Shown here in pieces: positions 1 through 10,626 of a stretch of DNA of 64,000 bases. The first letter of the stretch is position 1, and the number at the start of each line of letters is the position of its first letter. The translations under genes and the position numbers were made by a program. A model generated the notes under the pieces. That model had not been told where the DNA came from. It saw only the letters and a list, made by a program, of their open reading frames with translations, and did not search any database. The stretch is from JBBSBL01 sp046330255 (GTDB taxonomy: Bacteria; Actinomycetota; Thermoleophilia; Solirubrobacterales; Solirubrobacteraceae), in the NCBI GenBank assembly GCA_046330255.1, contig JAXLTC010000002.1, positions 990,737-1,054,736 on the forward strand, written 5' to 3'.

Positions 1-60
1 TCCGATCCGGCTGGGTTTCGCGGGGTACCAGTTCTGGTACCCCGTGGTATCCGGGCTCAT
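1..60 (-). CDS. Possible N-terminus of a leftward gene, cut by the window edge
   Basis: An ATG read leftward from base 60 opens a frame that runs off the left edge; its 20 residues begin MSPDTTGYQNWYP. A purine-rich stretch (GGTGGGGG in that direction) lies about 7 bases before the ATG, and third positions are mostly G or C. The same bases are also open on the plus strand up to a stop at 179-181, because a palindrome covers half of the segment, so the direction cannot be decided here. I do not recognise a family. Confidence 0.3.
   Translation of the reverse strand, partial: MSPDTTGYQNWYPAKPSRIG
21..44. repeat. 11-bp perfect inverted repeat
   Basis: CGGGGTACCAG at 21-31 is followed after TT by its exact complement at 34-44. 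The 2-base centre fits a DNA-binding palindrome better than an RNA terminator loop. It overlaps the possible leftward coding start, so it may simply be coding sequence. Confidence 0.5.
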
Positions 61-177
61 CGTAGGCCCCCACCTCTCTCCCTCCCGGCCGCGCCCCTCC
101 GCAACCGCCCGCACCCCTCCGCACAAGCCGTTGCGCAACTGGCGCACGCTGCGGCGGGTGTCGATCAGATTCGCGCG

Positions 178-945
178 ATGAGACGTTGCCGCCTCGCGCT
201 CCTGGTGGTGGTCGCGCTGGCGCCCTGCGCCGGCGCGGCGGCGCTACCCGCCTCCGCCGCCGCCCAGGCCGGCGGCGCGCCCGCGGAGTCCGCCGCCAAC
301 GCCGCCGCGGGGGGCGCTGCGCCGAATGCGCCGGTCGTCAGTCCGGCCCCACGCTCCGGCAAGGGCGCCGCGGGCGGCGCCCGCCTCGGCGTCAAGCCGC
401 CGCCCGACCCGCGCATCCGCAGGCGCGCACTGGCACGCAAGCGGGCGCTGGCGCGCAGGCGCGCGCTGGCAAGGCGCCGAGCCGCCACCAGGCGCTCGCG
501 TCCGTCGCCGTCCCCCGCACCGCTCGCCGGCCGCTTCCCGGTCGCCGGCCCCTACCGGATCCTCGGCGGCGACGGGCGCTTCGGCACCGCCCGGCCTGGC
601 CACACCCACCAGGGCCAGGACATCGCGGCGGCAGAGGGCACGCCCGTGGTCGCGCCGGTCAGCGGCACGATCGCCTACCGCTCCTACCAGCGCGGCGGCG
701 CCGGCTACTACCTCGTGCTGCACGCGAGCAACGGCCGCGACTACGTGTTCATGCATCTGCGCAAGGGCTCGATCGAGGTGCTCCCGGGCGACCCTGTGAG
801 CGCCGGGCGCATGCTCGCCGAGGTCGGCCAGACCGGCCGCGCGACCGGTCCGCACCTGCATTTCGAGGTCTGGATCGGCGGCTGGCAGACCAAGCGCGGC
901 GAGCCGATCGACCCACTCCCGAGCCTGCGCGCCTGGGCGCGCTGA
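178..945 (+). CDS. Secreted M23-family peptidase (LytM-like)
   Basis: Predicted zinc endopeptidase acting on peptidoglycan outside the membrane. The 255-residue protein starts with a signal sequence (MRRCRLALLVVVALAPCAGAAA), then an Ala/Gly-rich stretch, then a strongly basic linker of repeated RRALARRRALARR units (about residues 80-105). The C-terminal half is the M23 domain, with HQGQD (the HxxxD zinc motif) and GPHLHFEVW (the HxH motif). All recognisable metal ligands are present, so it should be active. The basic linker could bind the anionic cell wall (inference). It converges with the next gene; the two stop codons are adjacent. Confidence 0.85.
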   Translation: MRRCRLALLVVVALAPCAGAAALPASAAAQAGGAPAESAANAAAGGAAPNAPVVSPAPRSGKGAAGGARLGVKPPPDPRIRRRALARKRALARRRALARRRAATRRSRPSPSPAPLAGRFPVAGPYRILGGDGRFGTARPGHTHQGQDIAAAEGTPVVAPVSGTIAYRSYQRGGAGYYLVLHASNGRDYVFMHLRKGSIEVLPGDPVSAGRMLAEVGQTGRATGPHLHFEVWIGGWQTKRGEPIDPLPSLRAWAR

Positions 946-1317
946 CTACTCGCCCGCGCCGCGCAGCAACACCAGTCCCGCCAGCGCCGCCCCTCCCGCG
1001 AGCACCGAGACCGCCCGGCTCCCGCGGGCCGGGATCTCGTCGCCGGCGGCGAGCGTCGCCACCAGGTCGACCGCGTCGGCGATCACCCCGGCCGCCAGCC
1101 ACGTCCGCACGCCCTCGCCGCGGCGATCGGCCTCGAGGGTCCCGAGCCCCAGCACCACGTCGCGCGCGCCGAACGCCCGCCCGATCACCATGGCCCCGGG
1201 CGCGGAGGCGTCGGGCCCGACCCACGGCCTGCCGGCAAGCGCCGGAGTGGCGACCATCCCCGCCCCGAGCGCCGCCCGGCCGATCGACAGCACCCGCAGC
1301 ACCTCGCGCCGGCTCAT
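946..1317 (-). CDS. Small membrane protein, DUF4267-like
   Basis: A 123-residue protein with several short hydrophobic segments: a Gly/Ala-rich one near the N-terminus, one around residues 75-90 (WLAAGVIADAVDLVATLA) and one at the C-terminus (AVSVLAGGAALAGLVLL). The pattern GRAFGARDVVLGLGTL followed by a WLAAG...DAVD segment resembles small DUF4267-type membrane proteins, a resemblance made from memory. ATG at 1317 was chosen because longer readings run into the ATPase gene. Function unknown. Confidence 0.6.
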   Translation of the reverse strand: MSRREVLRVLSIGRAALGAGMVATPALAGRPWVGPDASAPGAMVIGRAFGARDVVLGLGTLEADRRGEGVRTWLAAGVIADAVDLVATLAAGDEIPARGSRAVSVLAGGAALAGLVLLRGAGE

Positions 1318-1356
1318 GACCGCGCACCCTAACGCCCGCCCACGCGCCCCGCCCTC

Positions 1357-1362
1357 TAGCGT
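1357..1362 (+). promoter_or_regulatory. -10 element TAGCGT, leaderless-type
   Basis: TAGCGT lies 7 bases before the GTG at 1370, which places the transcription start on or next to the start codon. The same geometry recurs through the window and supports choosing this GTG. Confidence 0.5.
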
Positions 1363-1369
1363 CACCGCC

Positions 1370-4207
<2,838 letters not shown>

Positions 4208-4257
4208 AAATCGTGGTGTCCCCGGTTCGAGTCCGGGTCTCGCCATGTTGGCGGCCC

Positions 4258-4638
4258 TTACTGCTCTTCGGTCCAGTCCCGCTTGCGCGGATCGGCGCCG
4301 CTGAGAAGGTCGACCAGGTGCGTCCAGCGGTGCGGCTTGGCGCTCGGGTCTCGGTCGCGCCAGACCGGCGCTGCGCCGTGCGGCTCCGGGAGCGTCGCGA
4401 CTGCCGCGGCGTCTATGCGCAGGTCCACGCCGCGCTCGTGCAGCGAGGCGACCTCGTCGGCGGCGACGAAGCGCGGGCCGGCGTCGGCTCGAATGACGAG
4501 CCCGTGGAAGATGTCCTGGTCCGGGGCGGCGACGACGTGGTCGACCGTCCCGACCTGTCCGCCGTCGGCGGCGTAGACGGGAACCGCCGGGTCGAGCACT
4601 TCATAGGCGATCGGTAGTCCCTCGTCGATGCCGGGCAC
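4258..4638 (-). CDS. PRC-barrel domain protein
   Basis: About 126 residues. Residues 10-80 (VPVYAADGGQVGTVDHVV ... FHGLVIR ... RFVAADEVASLHERGVDLRID) look like a PRC-barrel, a small beta fold found in RimM and in many uncharacterised stress-associated proteins. The C-terminal part is rich in charged and aromatic residues (HRWTHLVDLL). GTG 4638 was chosen because longer readings run into the neighbouring amidase gene; the true start is uncertain. It converges with tRNA-Phe. Confidence 0.65.
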   Translation of the reverse strand: MPGIDEGLPIAYEVLDPAVPVYAADGGQVGTVDHVVAAPDQDIFHGLVIRADAGPRFVAADEVASLHERGVDLRIDAAAVATLPEPHGAAPVWRDRDPSAKPHRWTHLVDLLSGADPRKRDWTEEQ

Positions 4639-4772
4639 CTTAGCGCCGCCGTGGAGGCGCGTGAGCCGGACGCGTGCGATCGGAGAGGTCTGCCCGCCGG
4701 CGCGCGCCGCGCCCGCCCCGCGGCGCCGACCCGGGGCGGCGGTCGGCGTCCCGCGACGAAGGCCCCCGACGC

Positions 4773-5744
4773 TCAGGCGCCCGGTGATCCGAGCGGCGCC
4801 GGCGCGGGCTCGACCACGAGCGGTGGCCGGCCGCGCACGTTGCGCGCGTACCAGCGCCGGCCCAGCAGGCGCTGGGTGCTCCACGTCACGGCCGGGATGG
4901 CGCCGCGGCGGTGCAGCCAGAAGCGGTCGGGCACCGGATCGAGCGGCGGGGTGCGCCCGGCCTCCACGTCGGCGATCACGAACCCCGAGCCCTCGCTGCC
5001 CTCACGGCGGACGAGGAGCCGGCCGGCCGAGTCGGCGATCTGCGCTCCGCCCTGGAAGTGGCCGCGGTAGGTGAAGGCCGGCAGTTCGGGCATCGGGCAC
5101 GAGAAGGCGCCCGTGATCGCCGCGTGCACAACCGGCGCGCCCACCCAGCGGGCGAACGCCGCCGGGGCGCGTGCCGCCGTCGCGGCGTTCTCCGCCTCAG
5201 CGCGGCGCGTGTAGCGCGCCGGCCACCACGGCGGGATGCTCCACCAGTTCGAGCCGCCCAGCACGAGGTCGACGCGGCCCCGCAGCCTGCGCGCCGTCGC
5301 GCTGCGCATGAGCTCCCAGCAGACCGCGGCGCCGACCGTGAGCCCCGGGGCCTCGATCACGCCGTCGTCGTCGCCGCCGAGGTAGAGCGCGTTCTCCCAC
5401 ATAGTCGGCAGGTCCTTGTCGTGGCGGCCGAGGAGCCCGTCGGGACCGGCGAGGAAGAACGCGTTGCGCACCTCGCCGTCGTCGTCGCGGCACAGGAACG
5501 ACCCGCCGACGAGAACGCCCTCCTCGCGGCCGACCCGCTCCAACATGGCCGTCGCGGCGCCATCGGGCGCGAGGCCCGCGCCCGCCAACTCGGGCACGAA
5601 CGCCGCTCCGGTCGTGAAGAACTCGGGCAGCGCGATCGCCTCGGCGCCGGCCCGCGCCGCCCGGCGCGCGAGCCGCTCGCATTCCGCCAGGTTGGCCGAG
5701 ACGTCTGCCAGCGCCACCTCGAGTTGCACGGCCGCGACGCGCAT
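4773..5744 (-). CDS. Carbon-nitrogen hydrolase (nitrilase superfamily)
   Basis: Cytosolic amidase/nitrilase-fold enzyme of 323 residues. The Glu-Lys-Cys triad is visible as Glu41 (LPEFF), Lys110 (HDKDLP) and Cys142 (AAVCWELMRS). These enzymes hydrolyse amides, ureas or nitriles; the substrate cannot be assigned. The ATG at 5744 was preferred to an in-frame ATG 11 codons upstream because a TACCAT -10 element lies 6 bases before it. It is divergent from the secreted hydrolase at 5863. Confidence 0.82.
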   Translation of the reverse strand: MRVAAVQLEVALADVSANLAECERLARRAARAGAEAIALPEFFTTGAAFVPELAGAGLAPDGAATAMLERVGREEGVLVGGSFLCRDDDGEVRNAFFLAGPDGLLGRHDKDLPTMWENALYLGGDDDGVIEAPGLTVGAAVCWELMRSATARRLRGRVDLVLGGSNWWSIPPWWPARYTRRAEAENAATAARAPAAFARWVGAPVVHAAITGAFSCPMPELPAFTYRGHFQGGAQIADSAGRLLVRREGSEGSGFVIADVEAGRTPPLDPVPDRFWLHRRGAIPAVTWSTQRLLGRRWYARNVRGRPPLVVEPAPAPLGSPGA

Positions 5745-5750
5745 CGCCCG

Positions 5751-5756
5751 ATGGTA
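5751..5756 (-). promoter_or_regulatory. -10 element TACCAT, leaderless-type
   Basis: Read leftward, TACCAT is followed by 6 bases and then the ATG of the nitrilase-family gene. It sits inside the longer alternative coding start, which argues against that start. Confidence 0.5.
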
Positions 5757-5862
5757 CGCGGGCTTCCCGCCACTCATGGGACGTGGACACGGTTCGAGCT
5801 TGCCCAGTTGCGCGGGGGCGGGGTAGGCTCACTCGCCCGTCGCCGTCCGTCACGGAGGACAC

Positions 5863-7644
5863 ATGCCGATGCGCCGCCTCGCCCTCGCCGCCGCCCTGTC
5901 AGTCGTCGCGCTCGCGGCCGTGCCCGCAGCCGCCGGCGCCCACAAGCCCTTCGGCCACGCCTGCACGGCCGAGGACGGCGTGCGCTTCTGCCCGACCGTC
6001 GACCTCTCCGACCGCGTCCCGAGCTGGGACGGCACGCCGATCGACGTCGACGTGACGATGCCCGCGCAGGGCGAGGGGCCGTTCCCCGCGCTCGTGATGA
6101 TCCACGGCTGGGCCACCGACAAGACGCTCTACGAGTCCACCACCCCGAAGGGCTACGACAACCTGAGCTTCGCCAAGCGCGGCTACCTGGTGGTGAACCT
6201 CTCGATGCGCGGCTGGGGGCGCTCCTGCGGGAAGGCCAACGGCAACGACTACAACGTCGACTTCACCAACAGCCCCGGCTGCGAGAAGGGCTGGGTGCAC
6301 CTCGCCGACCAGCGCTACGAGGCGCGGGACGTCCAGTACCTGCTCGGCCTGCTCGCCGACGAGGGGCTGATCCACTGGTCGGTGGCGGCCACCGGCGGCT
6401 CCTACGGGGGCGGCACCAGCATGGAGCTCGCCTACCTGCGCGACCGCATCCGGCTGCCCGACGGGCGCTTCCGGCCGTGGCGCAGCCCCGACGGGCACCC
6501 GATGCGGGTCGCCGCCGCATGGCCGGTCGCCCCCTGGTCCGACCTCGTCGGCGCGCTCGAGCCGAACGGGCGCTTCCTGACCGACCGGCCGTGGACCGGG
6601 TGGCTGAGCCGCTTCCCGATCGGCGTGCCGGAGGAGAGCTACGCCAACGGCCTGTACCTGGCGGCGCTCGCCGTGGGCCACGTCGCGCCGAAGGGAGTGG
6701 ACCCGACCGCCGACCTCACGACCTGGCAGCAGGCGTTGAACGCCGGCGAGCCGTGGGCGCCACAGACCCGCTCCTACCTGAACGAGATCTACCGCTACCA
6801 CGGCGCTCTCTCGATTCCGGGGCGGCCGGCGCCGCTGCTGCTGGAGTCCGGCTGGACCGACGACGTGTTCCCGCCGCGCGAGTCCCTGCGCCCCTACGTC
6901 ATCCTGCGCCGGCAGTTCGGGCGCGACTTCCCGGTCTCGCTGCTGCTCGGCGACGTGGGCCACCCGCGCGGGTCCAACCGCGCCAACGCCGGCACAGCGT
7001 TCTTCAACCAGGGCGTGGCGTTCCTCGACCACTGGATGCTCGGCACGCGGGGCGGCCCGAGGCCGGGCGCGGTGACCGCGTTCACGCAGACGTGCCCCGC
7101 CCCGACCCCGGCGGAGGGCCCGTTCCAGGCGCGGTCCTACGAGCGGCTGTCCGACGGCGCGCTCAATTTCGGCGACCGCGCCGCGCGCACGATCCCCTCG
7201 ACCGGCGGCGACCCGGCGCTCGGGAGAGCGTTCGACCCGGTGTACGGCACCGGCGACGCCTGCAAGACGGTCGCCGCCCAGGTCCCGCCGGGCACCGCGA
7301 CCTACGACCGCACGAGCCCCGGCGTGCTGATGCTCGGACTGCCCGAGATTCGCGCCCGGATCCGCACGACCGGCGACGGCGGCGAGATCGCCGGACGCCT
7401 GTGGGACGTCATGCCGGACGGGCAGATGCGGCTCGTCAGCCGCGGCATCTACCGGCTGCGCAACAACCAGACCGGACGCATCCGCTTCCAGCTCAACGGC
7501 AACGGCTACCGCTTCCCCAAGGGCGACACGATCCGGATGGAGCTCGCGCCGAACGACGCGGGGGAGTTCCGCAAGAGCAACCTGGCGTTCTCGGTCGACG
7601 TGTCGGACGTGCGCATCACGCTGCCGACCCGGTCGGGGCCCTAG
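5863..7644 (+). CDS. Secreted CocE/NonD-family hydrolase (S15-like)
   Basis: A 593-residue alpha/beta hydrolase with a signal peptide (cleavage probably near AAAGAHK, residue 26). The catalytic Ser180 is in GGSYGG, the Asp in SGWTDD (333/334) and His367 in GDVGHPRG. The C-terminal 150 residues form the jelly-roll domain typical of cocaine esterase and X-Pro dipeptidyl-peptidase relatives. Likely an extracellular esterase or peptidase of unknown substrate. GGAGG sits 6 bases before the ATG. A TAGGCT -10 at 5824-5829 gives a short leader of about 25-30 bases. Confidence 0.82.
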   Translation: MPMRRLALAAALSVVALAAVPAAAGAHKPFGHACTAEDGVRFCPTVDLSDRVPSWDGTPIDVDVTMPAQGEGPFPALVMIHGWATDKTLYESTTPKGYDNLSFAKRGYLVVNLSMRGWGRSCGKANGNDYNVDFTNSPGCEKGWVHLADQRYEARDVQYLLGLLADEGLIHWSVAATGGSYGGGTSMELAYLRDRIRLPDGRFRPWRSPDGHPMRVAAAWPVAPWSDLVGALEPNGRFLTDRPWTGWLSRFPIGVPEESYANGLYLAALAVGHVAPKGVDPTADLTTWQQALNAGEPWAPQTRSYLNEIYRYHGALSIPGRPAPLLLESGWTDDVFPPRESLRPYVILRRQFGRDFPVSLLLGDVGHPRGSNRANAGTAFFNQGVAFLDHWMLGTRGGPRPGAVTAFTQTCPAPTPAEGPFQARSYERLSDGALNFGDRAARTIPSTGGDPALGRAFDPVYGTGDACKTVAAQVPPGTATYDRTSPGVLMLGLPEIRARIRTTGDGGEIAGRLWDVMPDGQMRLVSRGIYRLRNNQTGRIRFQLNGNGYRFPKGDTIRMELAPNDAGEFRKSNLAFSVDVSDVRITLPTRSGP

Positions 7645-7695
7645 CCGGTCCCCGCCGGGCCGTCGCGGGCGGTTGCTCTAGGCTCGCCCGCGATC

Positions 7696-9378
7696 GTGCC
7701 GCCTCCGAATCTCCTCCTCGTCGTCACCGACCAGCAGCGCGCGCCGATGCACTGGCCGCGGGAGGCGGGGTGGCTGGACGCGCTCGCCCCGGCCGACGCC
7801 GAGCTGCGCCGCACCGGGGTGACGTTCACGCAGGCGTGCACGGCGACCGCGATGTGCTCGCCGAGCCGCGCGAGCTTCCTCACGGGGACCTACCCGTCGC
7901 GTCACGGCGTAACGCTCACGCTGACCGAGGGCGACCTGTATCCCGACCCGCGCAACCTCGCGGCGACGGTGCGCGAGGCGGCGGCGCTGGCGGTGAGCGG
8001 CGAGGCGCCGCGCGGGACGCTCGCGCGGTCCTTCTTCCGCGGCGCGCTGCGGCGCGGGCCCAAGGGCGGCGGCGAGCCGGAGCTGCCGGCGGGCATCCCG
8101 ACGCTCGGCTCGCGCCTGCGCGACGCCGGCTACACGGTCGCCTACAAGGGCAAGTGGCACCTGACGATGCCGCTCGCCGGGCACGGCGCCTGGGGCCCCG
8201 CGGACGCCGGGCGCCTGCAGCGCGACTTCGGGTTCCCCGGCTGGCAGCCGCCTGACGCGGGCGAGAACACCGACCCCGCCGGGTTCGGCGGCGGCACCGC
8301 GGGCGACTCGCGCGAGGGTTTCGACGAGGACTACACGCGCCAGGCCGAGCGCTTCCTCGCCGCGCCCGACCTGCCCGAGCCGTTCTGCCTGATCGTCTCG
8401 CTCGTCAACCCCCACGACGTGCTCGGCTACCCGGCCTCGTACGCCGGCGGCGGCTACCGCCGCGAGCAGTTCTCCGACCTGCCGGTCGACCTGCCCGCGA
8501 CTGCCGGCGAGGACCTGCGCGAGAAGCCGACCGCGCACGCGCTGCTCAAGCTCGGCCAGACCTCCTACCTCGGGCCGCTGCGCACCCGCGCCGAGCAACT
8601 CGACTACGTGCGCTTCTACGCCCATCTCCACTCGCTCGTCGACGCCAAGATCGGCCGGCTGCTGGCGGCGCTCGGCGACCCGGGCGACCCGCGCTCGCTG
8701 CGCTCGCGCACGGTGGTCGCGCGCTTCTCCGACCACGGGGAGATGGGCCTCTCGCACGGCGGCCTGCGCCAGAAGATGTTCAACGCCTACGAGGAGACCG
8801 TCCGCGTCCCGCTCATTGTCTCCAACCCGCTGCTGTTCCGGCAGGGCGCGGAGTCGGAGACCGCCGCTTCGCTCGTCGACGTCGTCCCGACGCTGCTCGA
8901 CCTCGCGACCGCGCCGCTCGACGGCACCCTCGACGGCACGAGCCTCGCCGGTGTGCTCGCCCGGCATGCGGCGCCCGAGCGCGAGGCCGTGCGGGCCTGC
9001 GGGGCCGGCTTCGGCGCGGTGCTGGACGCCGCGCCCGCCGACCGCGTCCGCGACCACGCGCTGTTCACCTACGACGACCACCAGGCGGCGACCGCGCTGC
9101 AGGACACCGTCCCGCAGCCCAACCGGGTCCGGGCCGTGCGCGGGAAGCGCTGGAAGTACGCCGCCTACCTGGATCCGGCCGGGCGGGCCGCGCCCGAGCA
9201 CGAGCTCTACGACCTCGAGGCCGACCCCGACGAGGCGCTCACGCTGGTCGAGAAGCACACCGGCCGCGGCCGCACCGCCGCGGCCCGCGCCGCGCTGCCC
9301 GAGCTGCGCGAGGCGCTCGCCGCCGCGTGCGCCGACACGGGCATGGACGCGCTCGCGCCGCTTCCCTCGCCGCCCTGA
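7696..9378 (+). CDS. Type-I sulfatase (formylglycine-dependent)
   Basis: Sulfate-ester hydrolase of 560 residues. The formylglycine signature CSPSR starts at Cys54. Metal and sulfate ligands are visible as TDQQ (Asp12), YKGKWHL and FSDHGEMGLSHGG. There is no signal peptide, so it appears cytosolic, and the substrate is unknown. Activity needs conversion of Cys54; the only maturase in the window is the radical-SAM enzyme at 47759-49069. The GTG at 7696 follows a TAGGCT hexamer at 7679-7684, 11 bases upstream, a looser spacing than other leaderless genes here. Confidence 0.85.
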   Translation: MPPPNLLLVVTDQQRAPMHWPREAGWLDALAPADAELRRTGVTFTQACTATAMCSPSRASFLTGTYPSRHGVTLTLTEGDLYPDPRNLAATVREAAALAVSGEAPRGTLARSFFRGALRRGPKGGGEPELPAGIPTLGSRLRDAGYTVAYKGKWHLTMPLAGHGAWGPADAGRLQRDFGFPGWQPPDAGENTDPAGFGGGTAGDSREGFDEDYTRQAERFLAAPDLPEPFCLIVSLVNPHDVLGYPASYAGGGYRREQFSDLPVDLPATAGEDLREKPTAHALLKLGQTSYLGPLRTRAEQLDYVRFYAHLHSLVDAKIGRLLAALGDPGDPRSLRSRTVVARFSDHGEMGLSHGGLRQKMFNAYEETVRVPLIVSNPLLFRQGAESETAASLVDVVPTLLDLATAPLDGTLDGTSLAGVLARHAAPEREAVRACGAGFGAVLDAAPADRVRDHALFTYDDHQAATALQDTVPQPNRVRAVRGKRWKYAAYLDPAGRAAPEHELYDLEADPDEALTLVEKHTGRGRTAAARAALPELREALAAACADTGMDALAPLPSPP

Positions 9379-9451
9379 TGACCGCCACGCCCACGCTCCG
9401 TCGCACCGGCGATATCGTCAGACTGGCCGGGCAACCAGGAAAGGGAGCGGC

Positions 9452-10615
9452 ATGCCGAGCGAAGACCTGACCGCGCTGCCCGCGCCCGCGTTCGCGGGCG
9501 GGGCGCGGGCGATCACGACCACCCCCGTCGTCGGCTCGCCGCCGCGCCCCTACCCGGAGGTGTTCGTCCCGGGCGAGGAAGGACTGGAGGACGGCGAGCT
9601 GCGCGTGACGGTGCTGGGGAGCGGCAACCCCTGGGTCACGCGGGCGCAGTCGTGCGGGAGCATCCTGGTGGAGGTCGGGAATCCCGAGCGGGACCTGCTC
9701 GTCTTCGATCTCGGGAGTGGGTCGCTGGCGAACTTCGCCGGCCTGGGGCTGCCGGTCAACGCGCTCGACAAGGTGTTCATCACGCACCTGCACGCCGACC
9801 ACACGTCCGACCTCATCACGCTGTTCGGCAGCTACCGCAAGTCGGGGCGGGTCGACCGCGGGGTCCGCGTCTGGGGCCCGAGCGGCTCGGAGCCCCGCTT
9901 CGGCACGAAGCACTTCGTCGACGGGATCCGCGAGGCCTGCCAGTGGGACTCCGAGTCGACGCGCTCGATCCACGCGCCGGAGAGCTTCGATCTGGACGTG
10001 GAGGAGTTCGACTTCTCGCGCACGCAGGTGGTGCACGACGCCAACGGCGTCACGATCACCGCGTTCCCGGTCGTCCACGCGCTCTCCGGCGCCGTCGGGT
10101 ACCGCATCGACTTCGCCGGGCTGACGGTCGCGCACTCGGGCGACACGCGGCCGGGCTGGCCGCTCGTGCGCGCGTGCGAGGGCGGCGTGGACCTGCTGAT
10201 ACACGAGTGCTTCCCCACCGCGGAGATGATCGCGTCCTCGATGAACATGCCGATCGAGCGGGCGAGCGTGATCCTCAACCAGGCCCACACCTCGCCGCGC
10301 GGCGCCGGCAAGGTGCTCGACCTCGTCCGGCCGCGCATGGCCGGGCTCTGGCACACGCTCGTAACGCCCGCGGGCACACGGCTGATCTTCGAGGACCTGC
10401 GCAAAGTCTACGACGGGGCCGTCGTCCAGACCCAGGACCTCACCGTCTTCAACGTCACCGCCGAGGCGGTCATCGCCCGCCAGGCGCGGATCGACCCCCA
10501 GCCGCGCCCGATTACGGGCACGCCGAGGAGCGAACCCGAGGCCCGCCCCCCGGCCGAGCCCGACTGGTGGGCGGACGCGCTGATCCCGCTCGACGACGTC
10601 CTCTCGCTCCCCTAG
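9452..10615 (+). CDS. Metallo-beta-lactamase-fold hydrolase
   Basis: Binuclear-metal hydrolase of 387 residues. The motif THLHADH (His112, His114, Asp116, His117) is intact, and VAHSGDT and IHECF supply later ligands. The layout is of the RNase Z/arylsulfatase-like MBL branch rather than glyoxalase II. A purine-rich AGGAAAGGGAG lies just before the ATG. It follows the sulfatase by 73 bases on the same strand, so the two may be co-transcribed; a shared substrate is speculation. Confidence 0.78.
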   Translation: MPSEDLTALPAPAFAGGARAITTTPVVGSPPRPYPEVFVPGEEGLEDGELRVTVLGSGNPWVTRAQSCGSILVEVGNPERDLLVFDLGSGSLANFAGLGLPVNALDKVFITHLHADHTSDLITLFGSYRKSGRVDRGVRVWGPSGSEPRFGTKHFVDGIREACQWDSESTRSIHAPESFDLDVEEFDFSRTQVVHDANGVTITAFPVVHALSGAVGYRIDFAGLTVAHSGDTRPGWPLVRACEGGVDLLIHECFPTAEMIASSMNMPIERASVILNQAHTSPRGAGKVLDLVRPRMAGLWHTLVTPAGTRLIFEDLRKVYDGAVVQTQDLTVFNVTAEAVIARQARIDPQPRPITGTPRSEPEARPPAEPDWWADALIPLDDVLSLP

Positions 10616-10626
10616 CGGAACGCCCG

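Noticed and set aside
412..495. Arg-Ala repeats in the M23 gene as a CRISPR-like or satellite repeat
   Set aside because: The repeated DNA is in frame and encodes a basic protein linker; repeats are short, imperfect and without spacers.
4911..8255. A 1114-codon plus-strand frame spanning the amidase, CocE-like and sulfatase genes
   Set aside because: It crosses several well-supported genes on both strands and has no recognisable domain.
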